NCBI RefSeq assembly: GCF_009193175.1 | Contig: NZ_VUKE01000001.1 | Location: 1-64,000, forward strand | Direction of reading: 5' to 3' | Source of the DNA: Georgenia ruanii | GTDB taxonomy: Bacteria; Actinomycetota; Actinomycetes; Actinomycetales; Actinomycetaceae | DNA length: 64,000 bases | Shown: one piece after another, positions 10,551 through 18,529 of the stretch | Numbering within the stretch: position 1 is the first letter of the stretch | How the letters are laid out: each line of letters starts with the position of its first letter | The notes under the pieces: generated by a model | What the model was told of the DNA's origin: nothing | Database searches by the model: none | What the model saw: the letters and a program-made list of their open reading frames with translations, nothing else | Made by a program: the position numbers and the translations under genes

Positions 10551-11801
10551 TCAGGATAGGTCCCGGGAGGCGCCCGGGAAAGCCGAACCCCGTGTGGTGT
10601 CGATCAAGGACGCGGGTCGCAGCACCGCAGATCCGAAGCGGGCCCGGACCCCGTCCATGGCCCGCTCGGCCCGTGCCCGGTGGGGGTCCTCGTCGAGGGT
10701 CGCCTGCACCCCGGCGCCGGCGCTGAGGAGCCGCTCGGCCCGCACCCCGAGGAGGCGCACGCCGTCGGCGGCGATGGTCACGCCGGCGAGGAGCTCGCGC
10801 GCGGCCGTCACGATGTCGTGGGCCAGGTCCGTCGGCGCGGGCAGCGTCCGCGACCGCGTCAGCGTGGTGAAGTCGGCCATGCGGACCTTGATGGACACGG
10901 TGGCGGTAAGCATGCCGTCGGCCCGCAGCCGGGCGCCGCACTGGTGCGCCTGGTCGAGCAGGACCCGCTCGAGCACCGACCGGTCGGTGACGTCCTCGGC
11001 GAAGGTGGTCTCGGTGCCGACCGACTTCTCCACCCGGCCGGGGGCCACGCGCCGCGGGTCGATGCCCCAGGCCAGCTCGTGCAGCCGCTGCCCGGCGGCC
11101 ACCCCCAGCATGCGGTGCAGCGCCGGCAGCGGGGTGGCCGCGACGTCGGCGACGGTGTCGAGCCCGTGGCGCTCGAGCACGGCCCGGGTCTTCTCCCCCA
11201 CCCCCCACAGCGCCCCGACCGGCAGGGAGTGCAGGAACGGCACCGTCGCCTCGACCGGGACGAGCAGCAGGCCGTCCGGCTTGGCGTGCGCGGAGGCGAG
11301 CTTGGCCACGTGCTTGGTGCCGGCGACGCCCACCGACGCCGGCACCCCGGTGCGGGCGCGGACCTCGCGGCGGATCCACCGGCCGATGGTCAGCGGGGAC
11401 CCCATCCGCCGCACCGCCCCGGCGACGTCGAGGAACGCCTCGTCGATGCTGACCTGCTCCATCACCGGCGTCACCTCCGCGAGCACCGCCATGACCTCGC
11501 GGGAGACCTCGGCGTACCGGCCGTGCCGGCCGGGCAGGAACACCCCCTGCGGGCACAGCAACCGGGCCCGGCTCACGGGCATCGCCGAGTGCACGCCGAA
11601 GGCGCGGGCCTCGTAGCTCGCGGCGCTGACGACGCCGCGGTGCTGCCCGCCGACGATCACCGGCCGGCCGCGCAGCTCGGGACGGTCGAGCAGCTCGACC
11701 GAGGCGAAGAAGGCGTCCATGTCGACGTGGAGGATCGTGCAGCCGGTGTCGTCCTCGCCCCAGGACCGGCGCGCAGCCGCGCTGCGCGGGGCTCGGCTCA
11801 T
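10551..11801 (-). CDS. dinB: DNA polymerase IV (Y family)
   Basis: Error-prone translesion polymerase of 416 residues. After a short basic leader, the palm motif ILHVDMDAFFASVELLDRPELRGRPVIV supplies the first metal-binding Asp. VSIDEAFLDVAG carries the catalytic Asp-Glu, and SVGVAGTKHVAKLASAHAKPDG is the conserved helix-hairpin region. No classic C-terminal clamp-binding motif is obvious. ATG 11801 is preceded by GGGAGGGA. I see no SOS box in its short upstream region, so damage control is not evident here. Confidence 0.95.
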   Translation of the reverse strand: MSRAPRSAAARRSWGEDDTGCTILHVDMDAFFASVELLDRPELRGRPVIVGGQHRGVVSAASYEARAFGVHSAMPVSRARLLCPQGVFLPGRHGRYAEVSREVMAVLAEVTPVMEQVSIDEAFLDVAGAVRRMGSPLTIGRWIRREVRARTGVPASVGVAGTKHVAKLASAHAKPDGLLLVPVEATVPFLHSLPVGALWGVGEKTRAVLERHGLDTVADVAATPLPALHRMLGVAAGQRLHELAWGIDPRRVAPGRVEKSVGTETTFAEDVTDRSVLERVLLDQAHQCGARLRADGMLTATVSIKVRMADFTTLTRSRTLPAPTDLAHDIVTAARELLAGVTIAADGVRLLGVRAERLLSAGAGVQATLDEDPHRARAERAMDGVRARFGSAVLRPASLIDTTRGSAFPGASRDLS

Positions 11802-11830
11802 GTCTCCCTCCCGGTCTCGGCGCCGCTCCC

Positions 11831-11840
11831 AGGCTAACGT
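11831..11840. promoter_or_regulatory. Overlapping divergent -10 elements of dinB and the spermidine-synthase-like gene
   Basis: The ten bases AGGCTAACGT contain TAGCCT on the minus strand (11831-11836, toward dinB) and TAACGT on the plus strand (11835-11840, toward the gene at 11847). The two hexamers share two bases, so polymerase cannot occupy both. The plus-strand element is 6 nt from its GTG, predicting a leaderless mRNA. Confidence 0.5.
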
Positions 11841-11846
11841 GGCCGG

Positions 11847-12755
11847 GTGACACCCCGCCGTGGGCGCCCGCCCCGCCGCGGCGCCGCCGTGCTCCCCGCC
11901 GAGCCGGTCCCCACCTCCCTCGGCACCGCGAGCCTGCGCCGCGAGCCCGGGGCCCCGCACCAGGTGACGCTCCTGCTCGACGGCACGGAGAGCTCCTTCC
12001 TCGACCTCGACGACCCGGCGCACCTCGAGTTCGAGTACATGCAGCAGATGGTCGTCGTCCTCGACGCCGCCCGGCCGGCCGGGCCGGTGCGGGCCCTGCA
12101 CCTGGGCGCGGCCGGGTGCGCGCTGCCCCGGGCGCTCGAGGCGCGCCGGCCCGGGTCGACCCAGCTCGCCGTCGAGCTCGACGAGGAGCTGGCGCGGCTG
12201 GTGCGCGAGTGGTTCGACCTGCCCCGCGCGCCGCGGCTGCGCATCCGCACCGGCGACGCCCGGGCGGTCACGGCCGGTCTGCGGGACGGCGCCTGGGAGG
12301 TCGTCGTCCGCGACGTCTTCGCGGCCGGCCTGGTCCCGGCCCACGTGCGCACTCTCGAGGCGGTCCGGCAGGTCCACCGGGTGCTCGCCCCCGGCGGGCT
12401 CTACCTCGTCAACCTCACCGACCGCCCGCCGCTGCCGCGGGCGAAGGCGGAGATCGCCGCCGTCCAGGAGGTCTTCGCCGACGTCGCGCTGGTGGCCGAC
12501 CCGGCGATCCTGCGCGGGCGGCGCTACGGCAACCTCGTGCTGGCGGCCTCCGACGCCCCGCTGCCGGTGGACGCCATCGAGCGGGGGCTGCGTCGCCTGC
12601 CGCTGCCCGTGCGGCTCGTGCACGGCGAGGAGCTGACGGCGCTGCGCGGCACCGTGCAGCCAGCGCGGGACGCACCCGCGCCCGCCAGGGCGCCCGCCTC
12701 CGAGGCGTCCGCGCCGCCCGAGGCGTCGAGCGCCGACGGCCCTGCGGTGTCGTAG
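11847..12755 (+). CDS. Spermidine synthase-like methyltransferase-fold protein
   Basis: A 302-residue soluble protein with the Rossmann fold of spermidine synthases: FLDLDDPAHLEFEYMQQM, then ALHLGAAGCALPRALEARRPGSTQLAVELDEEL (the SAM/dcSAM-binding loop and acidic residue) and LAPGGLYLVNLTD. Actinobacterial stand-alone members like this are annotated as spermidine synthases, but the active-site Asp pair is not clear, so polyamine synthesis is unproven. The C-terminal ~40 residues are Ala/Pro/Glu-rich. GTG 11847 is 6 nt after a -10 (TAACGT). Confidence 0.75.
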   Translation: MTPRRGRPPRRGAAVLPAEPVPTSLGTASLRREPGAPHQVTLLLDGTESSFLDLDDPAHLEFEYMQQMVVVLDAARPAGPVRALHLGAAGCALPRALEARRPGSTQLAVELDEELARLVREWFDLPRAPRLRIRTGDARAVTAGLRDGAWEVVVRDVFAAGLVPAHVRTLEAVRQVHRVLAPGGLYLVNLTDRPPLPRAKAEIAAVQEVFADVALVADPAILRGRRYGNLVLAASDAPLPVDAIERGLRRLPLPVRLVHGEELTALRGTVQPARDAPAPARAPASEASAPPEASSADGPAVS

Positions 12756-12815
12756 CCTGCGCGTCCGAACCGGCGCCCCGCTGGGGCCCGGCCGCCGCAC
12801 CGTCACGGGTGTGCC

Positions 12816-12846
12816 GAGGGCCCGTGCCGCCATGGCACGGGCCCTC
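12816..12846. terminator. Bidirectional terminator between convergent genes
   Basis: A 13-bp perfect stem (GAGGGCCCGTGCC/GGCACGGGCCCTC) with loop GCCAT lies between the stops of the spermidine-synthase-like gene (12755) and the cold-shock gene (12870). Confidence 0.75.
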
Positions 12847-12869
12847 CGGCGGCCGGTGGCCGCGCGGGG

Positions 12870-13076
12870 TCAGATGGCGCGGACGTTCTCCGCCTGGGGG
12901 CCCTTGGGGCCCTGGGTGATCTCGAACTCCACGCGCTGGGCGTCCTCGAGGGAGCGGTAACCGTCGGCCTGGATCGCGGAGTAGTGGACGAACACGTCGG
13001 GGGCGTTGCCCCCGTCCTGCTCGATGAAGCCGTAGCCCTTCTCAGCGTTGAACCACTTCACGGTTCCCTGTGCCAT
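12870..13076 (-). CDS. Cold-shock protein (CspA family)
   Basis: A 68-residue single cold-shock domain ([20 protein letters not shown] at the start) with RNP1 KGYGFI near residues 13-18 and RNP2 VFVHY at 28-32. It binds single-stranded nucleic acid and acts as an RNA chaperone. ATG 13076 gives the canonical N-terminus and follows AAGGA. The 249 bp between it and the MFS gene (13077-13325) contain no gene; part is presumably its long 5' leader, common in this family, but I find no clear promoter. Confidence 0.95.
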   Translation of the reverse strand: MAQGTVKWFNAEKGYGFIEQDGGNAPDVFVHYSAIQADGYRSLEDAQRVEFEITQGPKGPQAENVRAI

Positions 13077-13325
13077 CTTGCTCTGTCCTTCCGGGACGTG
13101 TTGTGGGCCGGCCCCGTGCCGGCCCCCGGTCGCCGCAATGCCGTCCCACTTCCTTGCTCGGAGCCGTCCCGCCACGCGGCGGCCACCTCTCCGGGGCCCG
13201 GCACCAGGCCGTTCCCGGGTCGCACGTCAGGGAAACGCAGATGCAACGGGCACAGCATGGCATGAGTCACATGCGCCGATCCAGCATTCGGTACGCGGGT
13301 TTGCCTGGCGGACACCGCGGCGCGC

Positions 13326-14702
13326 TCAGCCCTCGCGGTGGTGGTTGCGCATGCGGGCGATGACCTCACGCACCGGCGGGACGACGACGCCGCCCTCGGC
13401 CATCCGCCGCCGGGTGGCGTGCCGGGCGGTGAGGAGGCCGGTGAGCCCGACGATCCACACCACGGCCTGGACGGCGAACGCGGCACGGAAGTCGGCGAGC
13501 ACGTAGTGCCCGTCGGGGCGGACCAGGTCGAGCACGAAGCCGACGAGATAGATGGAGGCGAGCGAGGCGACGAAGCCGCCGACGTTGACGACGCCGGTGG
13601 CGGTGCCCAGGCGGGCCGGCGGGACGAAGGTGCGCGCGAAGTCGAACCCGACGTTGGAGGCCGTGGCCGTGGAGGTGAGGGCGAGCACGAGCACGACGAG
13701 CTGCCAGGTCGGCCGGGGCGTCGTCGGCACGAGCACCATGGTCCAGGCGGCGATGGCGAAGGCGGTCGCGCCGAGCACCAGCCAGGAGCGGCGCAGCGGG
13801 TGGCGCGCCTGCAGCTCGCCGGCGACCGGCCCCATGACCACGCCCGCGAGCGCACTGACGGTGAGCAGGGCCGCGGCCTCCTGGGCGCTGCGGCCCTGGC
13901 CGGCGGTGAGGAACGGCACGCCCCACAGCAGCACGAAGGTGTTGGTGGGGAACAAGGAGACGAAGTGCGTGAAGAACCCCAGCCACGTGCCCGGCTCACC
14001 CATCACGGCGCGCAGCGAGGCCTTCTCCCGCCGGGCCGGCACCGCCGCGGGCGGCACCTCGGCGCCGGTCCCGACGGGCTGGACGGCCTCGGGCGCCGGC
14101 GTCGGCGCCGCCGGGGCGGGCGGCCGGTCGCGCACGACGATCGCCGCGACGATGCCCATGAAGACACCGAGCGCGGCGAGGGAGACGAAGGCCGGCGTCC
14201 AGCCGAAGCGCAGCAGCCCCGCCATGAACGGGACCGCCGAGATGATCTGGCCGGTGGAGCCGATGATGCCGGTCATCTGGGTGAGCACCGGCACGCGCCG
14301 GGACGGGAACCAGGCCGGCACGAGCCGCAGCACGGAGACGAAGGCGGTGGCGTCGCCCACGCCCACCAGGACGCGGGCGGCCAGGGCCATGGGCAGGGTG
14401 TCGACGACGGCGAGCATGAGCTGGCCGGCGGCGAGCACCATCGCGCCGGCGGCGATGAGCCGGCGGCTGCCGATCCGGTCGAGCAGGAGGCCCACCGGGA
14501 TCTGCGCGGCGGCGTAGACGGCGAGCTGGACCACGGAGAACAGCGACAGGGTCGCGGCGGAGATCTCGAAGCGGTCGGCGGCCTGCAGGCCGGCCACGCC
14601 GAGGGACGTGCGTCCGGTCACGGCGACGACGTAGGCCGCCAGCCCCGCGCCCCACACGGCGAACGCGAGCCGGGGCGGGGCCGGATCGCGGAAGGGGGAC
14701 AC
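13326..14702 (-). CDS. MFS transporter (sugar-phosphate/anion cation symporter-like)
   Basis: About 458 residues with 12 predicted membrane helices in two halves joined by a Pro/Ala-rich cytoplasmic loop near the middle. The N-half has RTSLGVAGLQAADRFEISAATLSLFSVVQ and GLLLDRIGSRRLI, the conserved MFS loop 2-3 motif. The pattern resembles the anion:cation symporter/glycerol-3-phosphate branch, but the substrate is not predictable. GTG 14702 is preferred to an upstream ATG (14774) because a GACAAT -10 lies 7 nt before it. Confidence 0.8.
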   Translation of the reverse strand: MSPFRDPAPPRLAFAVWGAGLAAYVVAVTGRTSLGVAGLQAADRFEISAATLSLFSVVQLAVYAAAQIPVGLLLDRIGSRRLIAAGAMVLAAGQLMLAVVDTLPMALAARVLVGVGDATAFVSVLRLVPAWFPSRRVPVLTQMTGIIGSTGQIISAVPFMAGLLRFGWTPAFVSLAALGVFMGIVAAIVVRDRPPAPAAPTPAPEAVQPVGTGAEVPPAAVPARREKASLRAVMGEPGTWLGFFTHFVSLFPTNTFVLLWGVPFLTAGQGRSAQEAAALLTVSALAGVVMGPVAGELQARHPLRRSWLVLGATAFAIAAWTMVLVPTTPRPTWQLVVLVLALTSTATASNVGFDFARTFVPPARLGTATGVVNVGGFVASLASIYLVGFVLDLVRPDGHYVLADFRAAFAVQAVVWIVGLTGLLTARHATRRRMAEGGVVVPPVREVIARMRNHHREG

Positions 14703-14709
14703 GACTGCA

Positions 14710-14715
14710 ATTGTC
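14710..14715 (-). promoter_or_regulatory. -10 element (GACAAT) of the MFS gene
   Basis: GACAAT on the minus strand ends 7 nt before GTG 14702, which predicts transcription starting at or next to the start codon. Confidence 0.45.
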
Positions 14716-14830
14716 GCAGGCGGCCGGGAAATGCCCAGGCGGAAGCGCCGGGGCGCCCCGGTGAGTCTGCTCACCGGGTCCGGCCGCGGCGCGCCCGGAC
14801 GACGGTCCGGCGCGGCGCGCCCGGGGACGA

Positions 14831-14861
14831 CGATGCCCCCGGGGGGGGGCCCGGGGCATCG
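14831..14861 (-). terminator. Hairpin terminator after the PAC2 gene
   Basis: A 9-bp stem (CGATGCCCC/GGGGCATCG) around a G-tract loop lies 15 nt after the PAC2 stop. Confidence 0.65.
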
Positions 14862-14876
14862 TGGTGGATCGGTGAG

Positions 14877-15884
14877 TCAGGCTCGCGGGCCGGGCTCGCC
14901 CTCGCCGGGCCGCCCGTCCGCGTTCCCGCCGTCGCCGTCCGGGCGGTCCTCGCCGCCGTCGCCGTCCTGGTGGCCGGCCGCGCTGTTCTGCTCGGCGAGG
15001 AAGGCCTCGAGCTCGGCGGCGATCTGGTCGGCGGTGGGCAGCTCGCGGTCGGCGATGAGCGTCGTGGGGCTGGGCTTGGCGGCCGCCTCCATGTAGGCGT
15101 CGTACTGCTGCTCCAGGGCGTGGACGACGGCGCCGACCTCCGGGGAGGTGGACACCTGCGAGTCGATCTGCTGCAACGTCTCCGCCGCGGCCGCCTCGAG
15201 CTCGCCCACGGGGAGCGCCAGCCCGGTGTTGCCGGCGATCTGGCGCACCAGCTCGGCCGCGGCCTGCGGGTACTCGGCCTGAGCGAGGTAGTGCGGCACG
15301 TTCGCAGAGAAGCCGACCGCGTCGTGGCCGGCGCGGCCCAGGCGCAGCTCGAGCAGGCCGGCGATGTTGCCGGGCACCTGGACGGTGCCCATGATCTGGC
15401 GCGGCCGGTCCACCAGCCCGTCGCGGGTGGCGTGGGCCGTCACGGTGACGGGGCGGGTGTGCGGCACAGCCATGGGAATGCCGTGCACGCCGATGGTGCG
15501 CTGGACGCCGAGCCGGTCGACGAGGTCGAGGACCGCGTCGGTGAAGGCTTCCCACCGCAGGTCCGGCTCGGGGCCGTGCAGCAGCAGCAGCGGGGTGCCC
15601 TCGTCGTCGTGCAGCAGGTCGAGCGCGATGACCGGCTCGTCGTACTCGGTGTAGCGCCAGTCCTCGAAGACCATGGCCGGCCGCCGGGAGCGGTAGTCCA
15701 CCAGCTCGTCGGGGTCGAAGGTGGCGACGCGTTCGGCGGGCAGGGCGTCGAGCAGGTGGCGGGCGACCAGGGACCCCGCGTGCCCGGCGTCGAGCGAGCC
15801 GCGCAACGCGTGCACGAGCACCGGCACCGGAGCGGCGCCGAACGCGCTCTCGCTCACGGTGTAGAGGTCCTGCGGATCGCGCAT
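14877..15884 (-). CDS. PAC2 family (proteasome assembly chaperone-like) protein
   Basis: A 335-residue soluble protein of the actinobacterial PAC2 family (MRDPQDLYTVSESAFGAAPVPVLVHAL start, FDPDELVDYRSRRPAMVFEDW, GVHGIPMAVPHTRPV, GFSANVPHYLAQAEYP). The family has the fold of eukaryotic proteasome assembly chaperone 2, but its bacterial role is not established. The last ~35 residues are acidic and low-complexity. ATG 15884 follows AGGAG, and a TACGTT -10 at 15912-15917 (minus) would give a leader of about 20 nt. Confidence 0.85.
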   Translation of the reverse strand: MRDPQDLYTVSESAFGAAPVPVLVHALRGSLDAGHAGSLVARHLLDALPAERVATFDPDELVDYRSRRPAMVFEDWRYTEYDEPVIALDLLHDDEGTPLLLLHGPEPDLRWEAFTDAVLDLVDRLGVQRTIGVHGIPMAVPHTRPVTVTAHATRDGLVDRPRQIMGTVQVPGNIAGLLELRLGRAGHDAVGFSANVPHYLAQAEYPQAAAELVRQIAGNTGLALPVGELEAAAAETLQQIDSQVSTSPEVGAVVHALEQQYDAYMEAAAKPSPTTLIADRELPTADQIAAELEAFLAEQNSAAGHQDGDGGEDRPDGDGGNADGRPGEGEPGPRA

Positions 15885-16004
15885 GGGTGGAACTCCTCTC
15901 ACGGGACGGTCAACGTATATAGAGCCCAACACCGCCCGTCGGCGCAACATTCCGCGCCGCGGACCTCCGCCTCGGGCGCCACCGGACACGGCCTGCGGGC
16001 CCGT

Positions 16005-16078
16005 CCGGGGCGGGGACCACCGGCCCCGGCGGGCGGCGGCCGGGGCGGGGACCACCGGCCCCGGCGGGCGGCGGCCGG
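16005..16078. repeat. 35-bp tandem repeat, two copies, upstream of helR
   Basis: Two identical 35-bp units (16005-16039 and 16040-16074), very GC-rich, followed by four bases of a third. They begin 43 nt before the helR -10. The surrounding gene-free interval is 15885-16187. Confidence 0.9.
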
Positions 16079-16120
16079 ATCCCGGTGCGGAAGGTGCCTG
16101 CGCACGGCCGCCCTGTGGCG

Positions 16121-16168
16121 GATAATGGATGGCCGTGCCGTCGGCACGACCCCCCAGCCGGGGGCTTG
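16121..16168 (+). promoter_or_regulatory. helR promoter and leader hairpin
   Basis: A -10 GATAAT at 16121-16126 precedes helR. In the leader, CCCCC (16151-16155) and GGGGG (16160-16164) can pair, and the right arm runs into GGGGCTTG. This resembles one half of the rifamycin-associated element as I recall it, but without a clear second half, so the assignment is tentative. Confidence 0.4.
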
Positions 16169-16187
16169 AGGACGAGGAGGAGCCCGC

Positions 16188-18476
16188 GTGCCAGGACCGG
16201 CCACCACGCCCGAGGACGGCGCGAGCGTCGCCACCGCGACGCAGGCCGCCGTTGCCGAGGAGCAGGCCTACGTTGACAAGGTCTACGACCGGCTCGACTC
16301 ACTGCGCGCCGCCTACGGCGCCCGCCTGGCCGAGGTGCGCCTGGAGGGCCCGAGCGGGTCCCCGCAGAACCGCTCCGAGCGGGACGCGTTCGCGGCCCAC
16401 TACGCCGACACCGTCGCCCGGCTCGACCAGGTGGAGAACCGGCTCGTCTTCGGCCGGCTGGACAGCCGCGGCGAGGAGCCGCGCTACGTCGGCCGCATCG
16501 GGCTGTCCGACGCCGAGCACAACCAGCTCCTGGTGGACTGGCGCGCCCCCAGCGCCCAGCCGTTCTACCAGGCCACCGCCGCCCACCCGGGCGACGTCGT
16601 GCGCCGTCGCCACCTCATGACCCGGGCCCGCACGGTCGTCGGGGTCGAGGACGAGCTGCTCGACCACGAGCACCTCGACGAGGCCGTCGCCAGCGGCCTG
16701 ACCGGCGAGGGCGCGCTCTTCGCGGCGATGTCGGCCGCCCGCGAGGGCCGCATGCACGACATCGTGGCCACCATCCAGGCCGAGCAGGACGCGGTCATCC
16801 GCTCCGCGCTCGACGGCGTCCTCGTGGTCCAGGGTGGGCCCGGCACCGGCAAGACCGCGGTGGCGCTGCACCGGGCGGCGTACCTGCTCTACGCCCACCG
16901 CGAGCGCCTGGAACGCTCCGGGGTGCTGCTCGTGGGCCCCTCCCGGGTGTTCCTGCGCTACATCGAGCAGGTGCTGCCCTCCCTGGGCGAGACCGACGTC
17001 GTCGCCACCACGATGGCCGACCTGCTGCCGGGCACGACCGCCACCGTGGAGGACGCCGAGGACGTCGCCGCCGTCAAGGGCCGGGCCGCCATGGCCCAGG
17101 TGCTCGCCCGGGCCGTGCGCGGCCTGCAGCGGGTGCCCGAGCGGGCCCAGGAGCTCGACGTCGAGGGCACCACGCTGCACCTGCAGCCCGAGCAGGTCCG
17201 GGCCGCGATGGCCAAGGCCCGCCGCAGCGGCCAGCCGCACAACCAGGCCCGCGACACCTTCGTCCTGGCGATGCTCGACCACCTCGTGCGCGAGTACGCC
17301 GGGGAGAGGGGCGTCGAGGACGCCGCCGAGCGCGCCTACTTCACCGAGGACGTGCGCACCGCCCGCGACGTGCGGGTGGCGCTGAACCTGTGCTGGATGC
17401 CGACGACGCCGCACGGGCTGCTCGAACGGCTCTACGCCCGGCCGGACCTGCTCGCCCGCTACGCCCCGGGCATGTCGGCCGAGGACCGGGCCCTCCTGGG
17501 CCGCGCGAAGGGCTCGCCGTGGACGGTGGCCGACATCCCCCTGCTGGACGAGCTGGCCGAGCTGCTCGGCCCGCACGAGCAGGCCCAGGCCCGGCGCGCC
17601 GAGGCCGAGGCGAAGATCCAGGCGGCCGAGGAGCTGCGGTTCGCGCAGGAGGCGATCGCCTCCCAGGGCCTGGGCATGGGCATGGTGACCGCCGAGATGC
17701 TCGCCGAGCGCTTCGCCGCCACCGGGCCGCGGCTCACCACCGCCGAGCGTGCCGCCGCCGACCGGACGTGGACCTACGGGCACATCGTCGTCGACGAGGC
17801 CCAGGAGCTCTCCCCCATGGCGTGGCGGGCGCTGCTGCGCCGCTGTCCCTCGCGGTCGATGACCGTCGTGGGCGACCTCGCCCAGCGCAGCGGGCACCGC
17901 CCCGCCGCCTCGTGGGAGCAGGTGCTCGGGCGCGCGGCCGGGGAGCACGTGCGCGAGGCCGTGCTCACCATCAGCTACCGCACCCCCGCCACCGTCATGG
18001 ACACGGCGACGGCGGTGCTGGCCGCCCAGGGGGCGGCGCCGGCCTACCCGGTGCGCGCCGCCCGCGACCTGCCCGACGCGCAGGCCGTGACCCGGACGGC
18101 GGACCTGCGTGCGGCCGTGCTCGCCGTCGTCCGCGCCGAGCTCGAGCGGCTCGACGCCGCCGACGGCGTGGGCGCGGGGCGCGTCGCGGTGCTCACCGGC
18201 GCGGCGCGCCGCGGCGAGGTGCGCGCCGCCCTCGCCGGCGACGCGGAGCTGCGCCGCGACCTGGCCCCCGCGGGGGCCGACCCCCTCGACGCGCGGGTCG
18301 CCGTCCTCGACACGGTGGAGGCCAAGGGGCTGGAGTTCGACACCGTGGTCCTCGTCGAGCCGGCCGAGGTGCTCGCCGGGGGCCCCGGGGACCTGTACGT
18401 GGCGATGACCCGCCCCACCCGCCGGCTGCACGTCGTGCACCGGGACGACCTGCCCGCGGGCTTCCCGACCGCCTGA
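16188..18476 (+). CDS. helR: RNA polymerase recycling ATPase HelR (HelD family, UvrD-like)
   Basis: A 762-residue HelD/HelR-type SF1 ATPase, which removes or rescues RNA polymerase and, in other actinobacteria, protects it from rifamycins. The N-terminal coiled-coil arm (about 18-60, AAVAEEQAYVDKVYDRLDSLR) is followed by a family block containing GRIGLSDAEHNQLLVDWRAP. Walker A GGPGTGKT is at ~216-223, Walker B region VDEAQELSPMAWRALL near 534-549, and DTVEAKGLEFDTVVLVEP near 705. GTG 16188 has GAGGAGG 8 nt upstream. Confidence 0.88.
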   Translation: MPGPATTPEDGASVATATQAAVAEEQAYVDKVYDRLDSLRAAYGARLAEVRLEGPSGSPQNRSERDAFAAHYADTVARLDQVENRLVFGRLDSRGEEPRYVGRIGLSDAEHNQLLVDWRAPSAQPFYQATAAHPGDVVRRRHLMTRARTVVGVEDELLDHEHLDEAVASGLTGEGALFAAMSAAREGRMHDIVATIQAEQDAVIRSALDGVLVVQGGPGTGKTAVALHRAAYLLYAHRERLERSGVLLVGPSRVFLRYIEQVLPSLGETDVVATTMADLLPGTTATVEDAEDVAAVKGRAAMAQVLARAVRGLQRVPERAQELDVEGTTLHLQPEQVRAAMAKARRSGQPHNQARDTFVLAMLDHLVREYAGERGVEDAAERAYFTEDVRTARDVRVALNLCWMPTTPHGLLERLYARPDLLARYAPGMSAEDRALLGRAKGSPWTVADIPLLDELAELLGPHEQAQARRAEAEAKIQAAEELRFAQEAIASQGLGMGMVTAEMLAERFAATGPRLTTAERAAADRTWTYGHIVVDEAQELSPMAWRALLRRCPSRSMTVVGDLAQRSGHRPAASWEQVLGRAAGEHVREAVLTISYRTPATVMDTATAVLAAQGAAPAYPVRAARDLPDAQAVTRTADLRAAVLAVVRAELERLDAADGVGAGRVAVLTGAARRGEVRAALAGDAELRRDLAPAGADPLDARVAVLDTVEAKGLEFDTVVLVEPAEVLAGGPGDLYVAMTRPTRRLHVVHRDDLPAGFPTA

Positions 18477-18493
18477 CCACCTGACGGACACGC

Positions 18494-18523
18494 TTGCTCC
18501 GCATCGCGAGACGGGCGGACGAT
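18494..18523 (+). promoter_or_regulatory. serA promoter
   Basis: TTGCTC (18494-18499), 18-bp spacer, GACGAT (18518-18523), then 6 nt to GTG 18530. This is a good match to a housekeeping promoter of a leaderless gene and is the reason for the chosen start. Confidence 0.6.
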
Positions 18524-18529
18524 GGGCCG

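Noticed and set aside
15960-16080. Small coding frame (MRKVPAHGRP...) in the helR upstream region
   Set aside because: It is read through the 35-bp repeats and the promoter, with no ribosome site.
13338-16169. A 943-residue open frame on the plus strand antisense to the MFS and PAC2 genes
   Set aside because: It is a GC-driven shadow frame: low complexity (Gly/Arg/Asp-rich), no motifs, and it covers two well-supported genes on the other strand.
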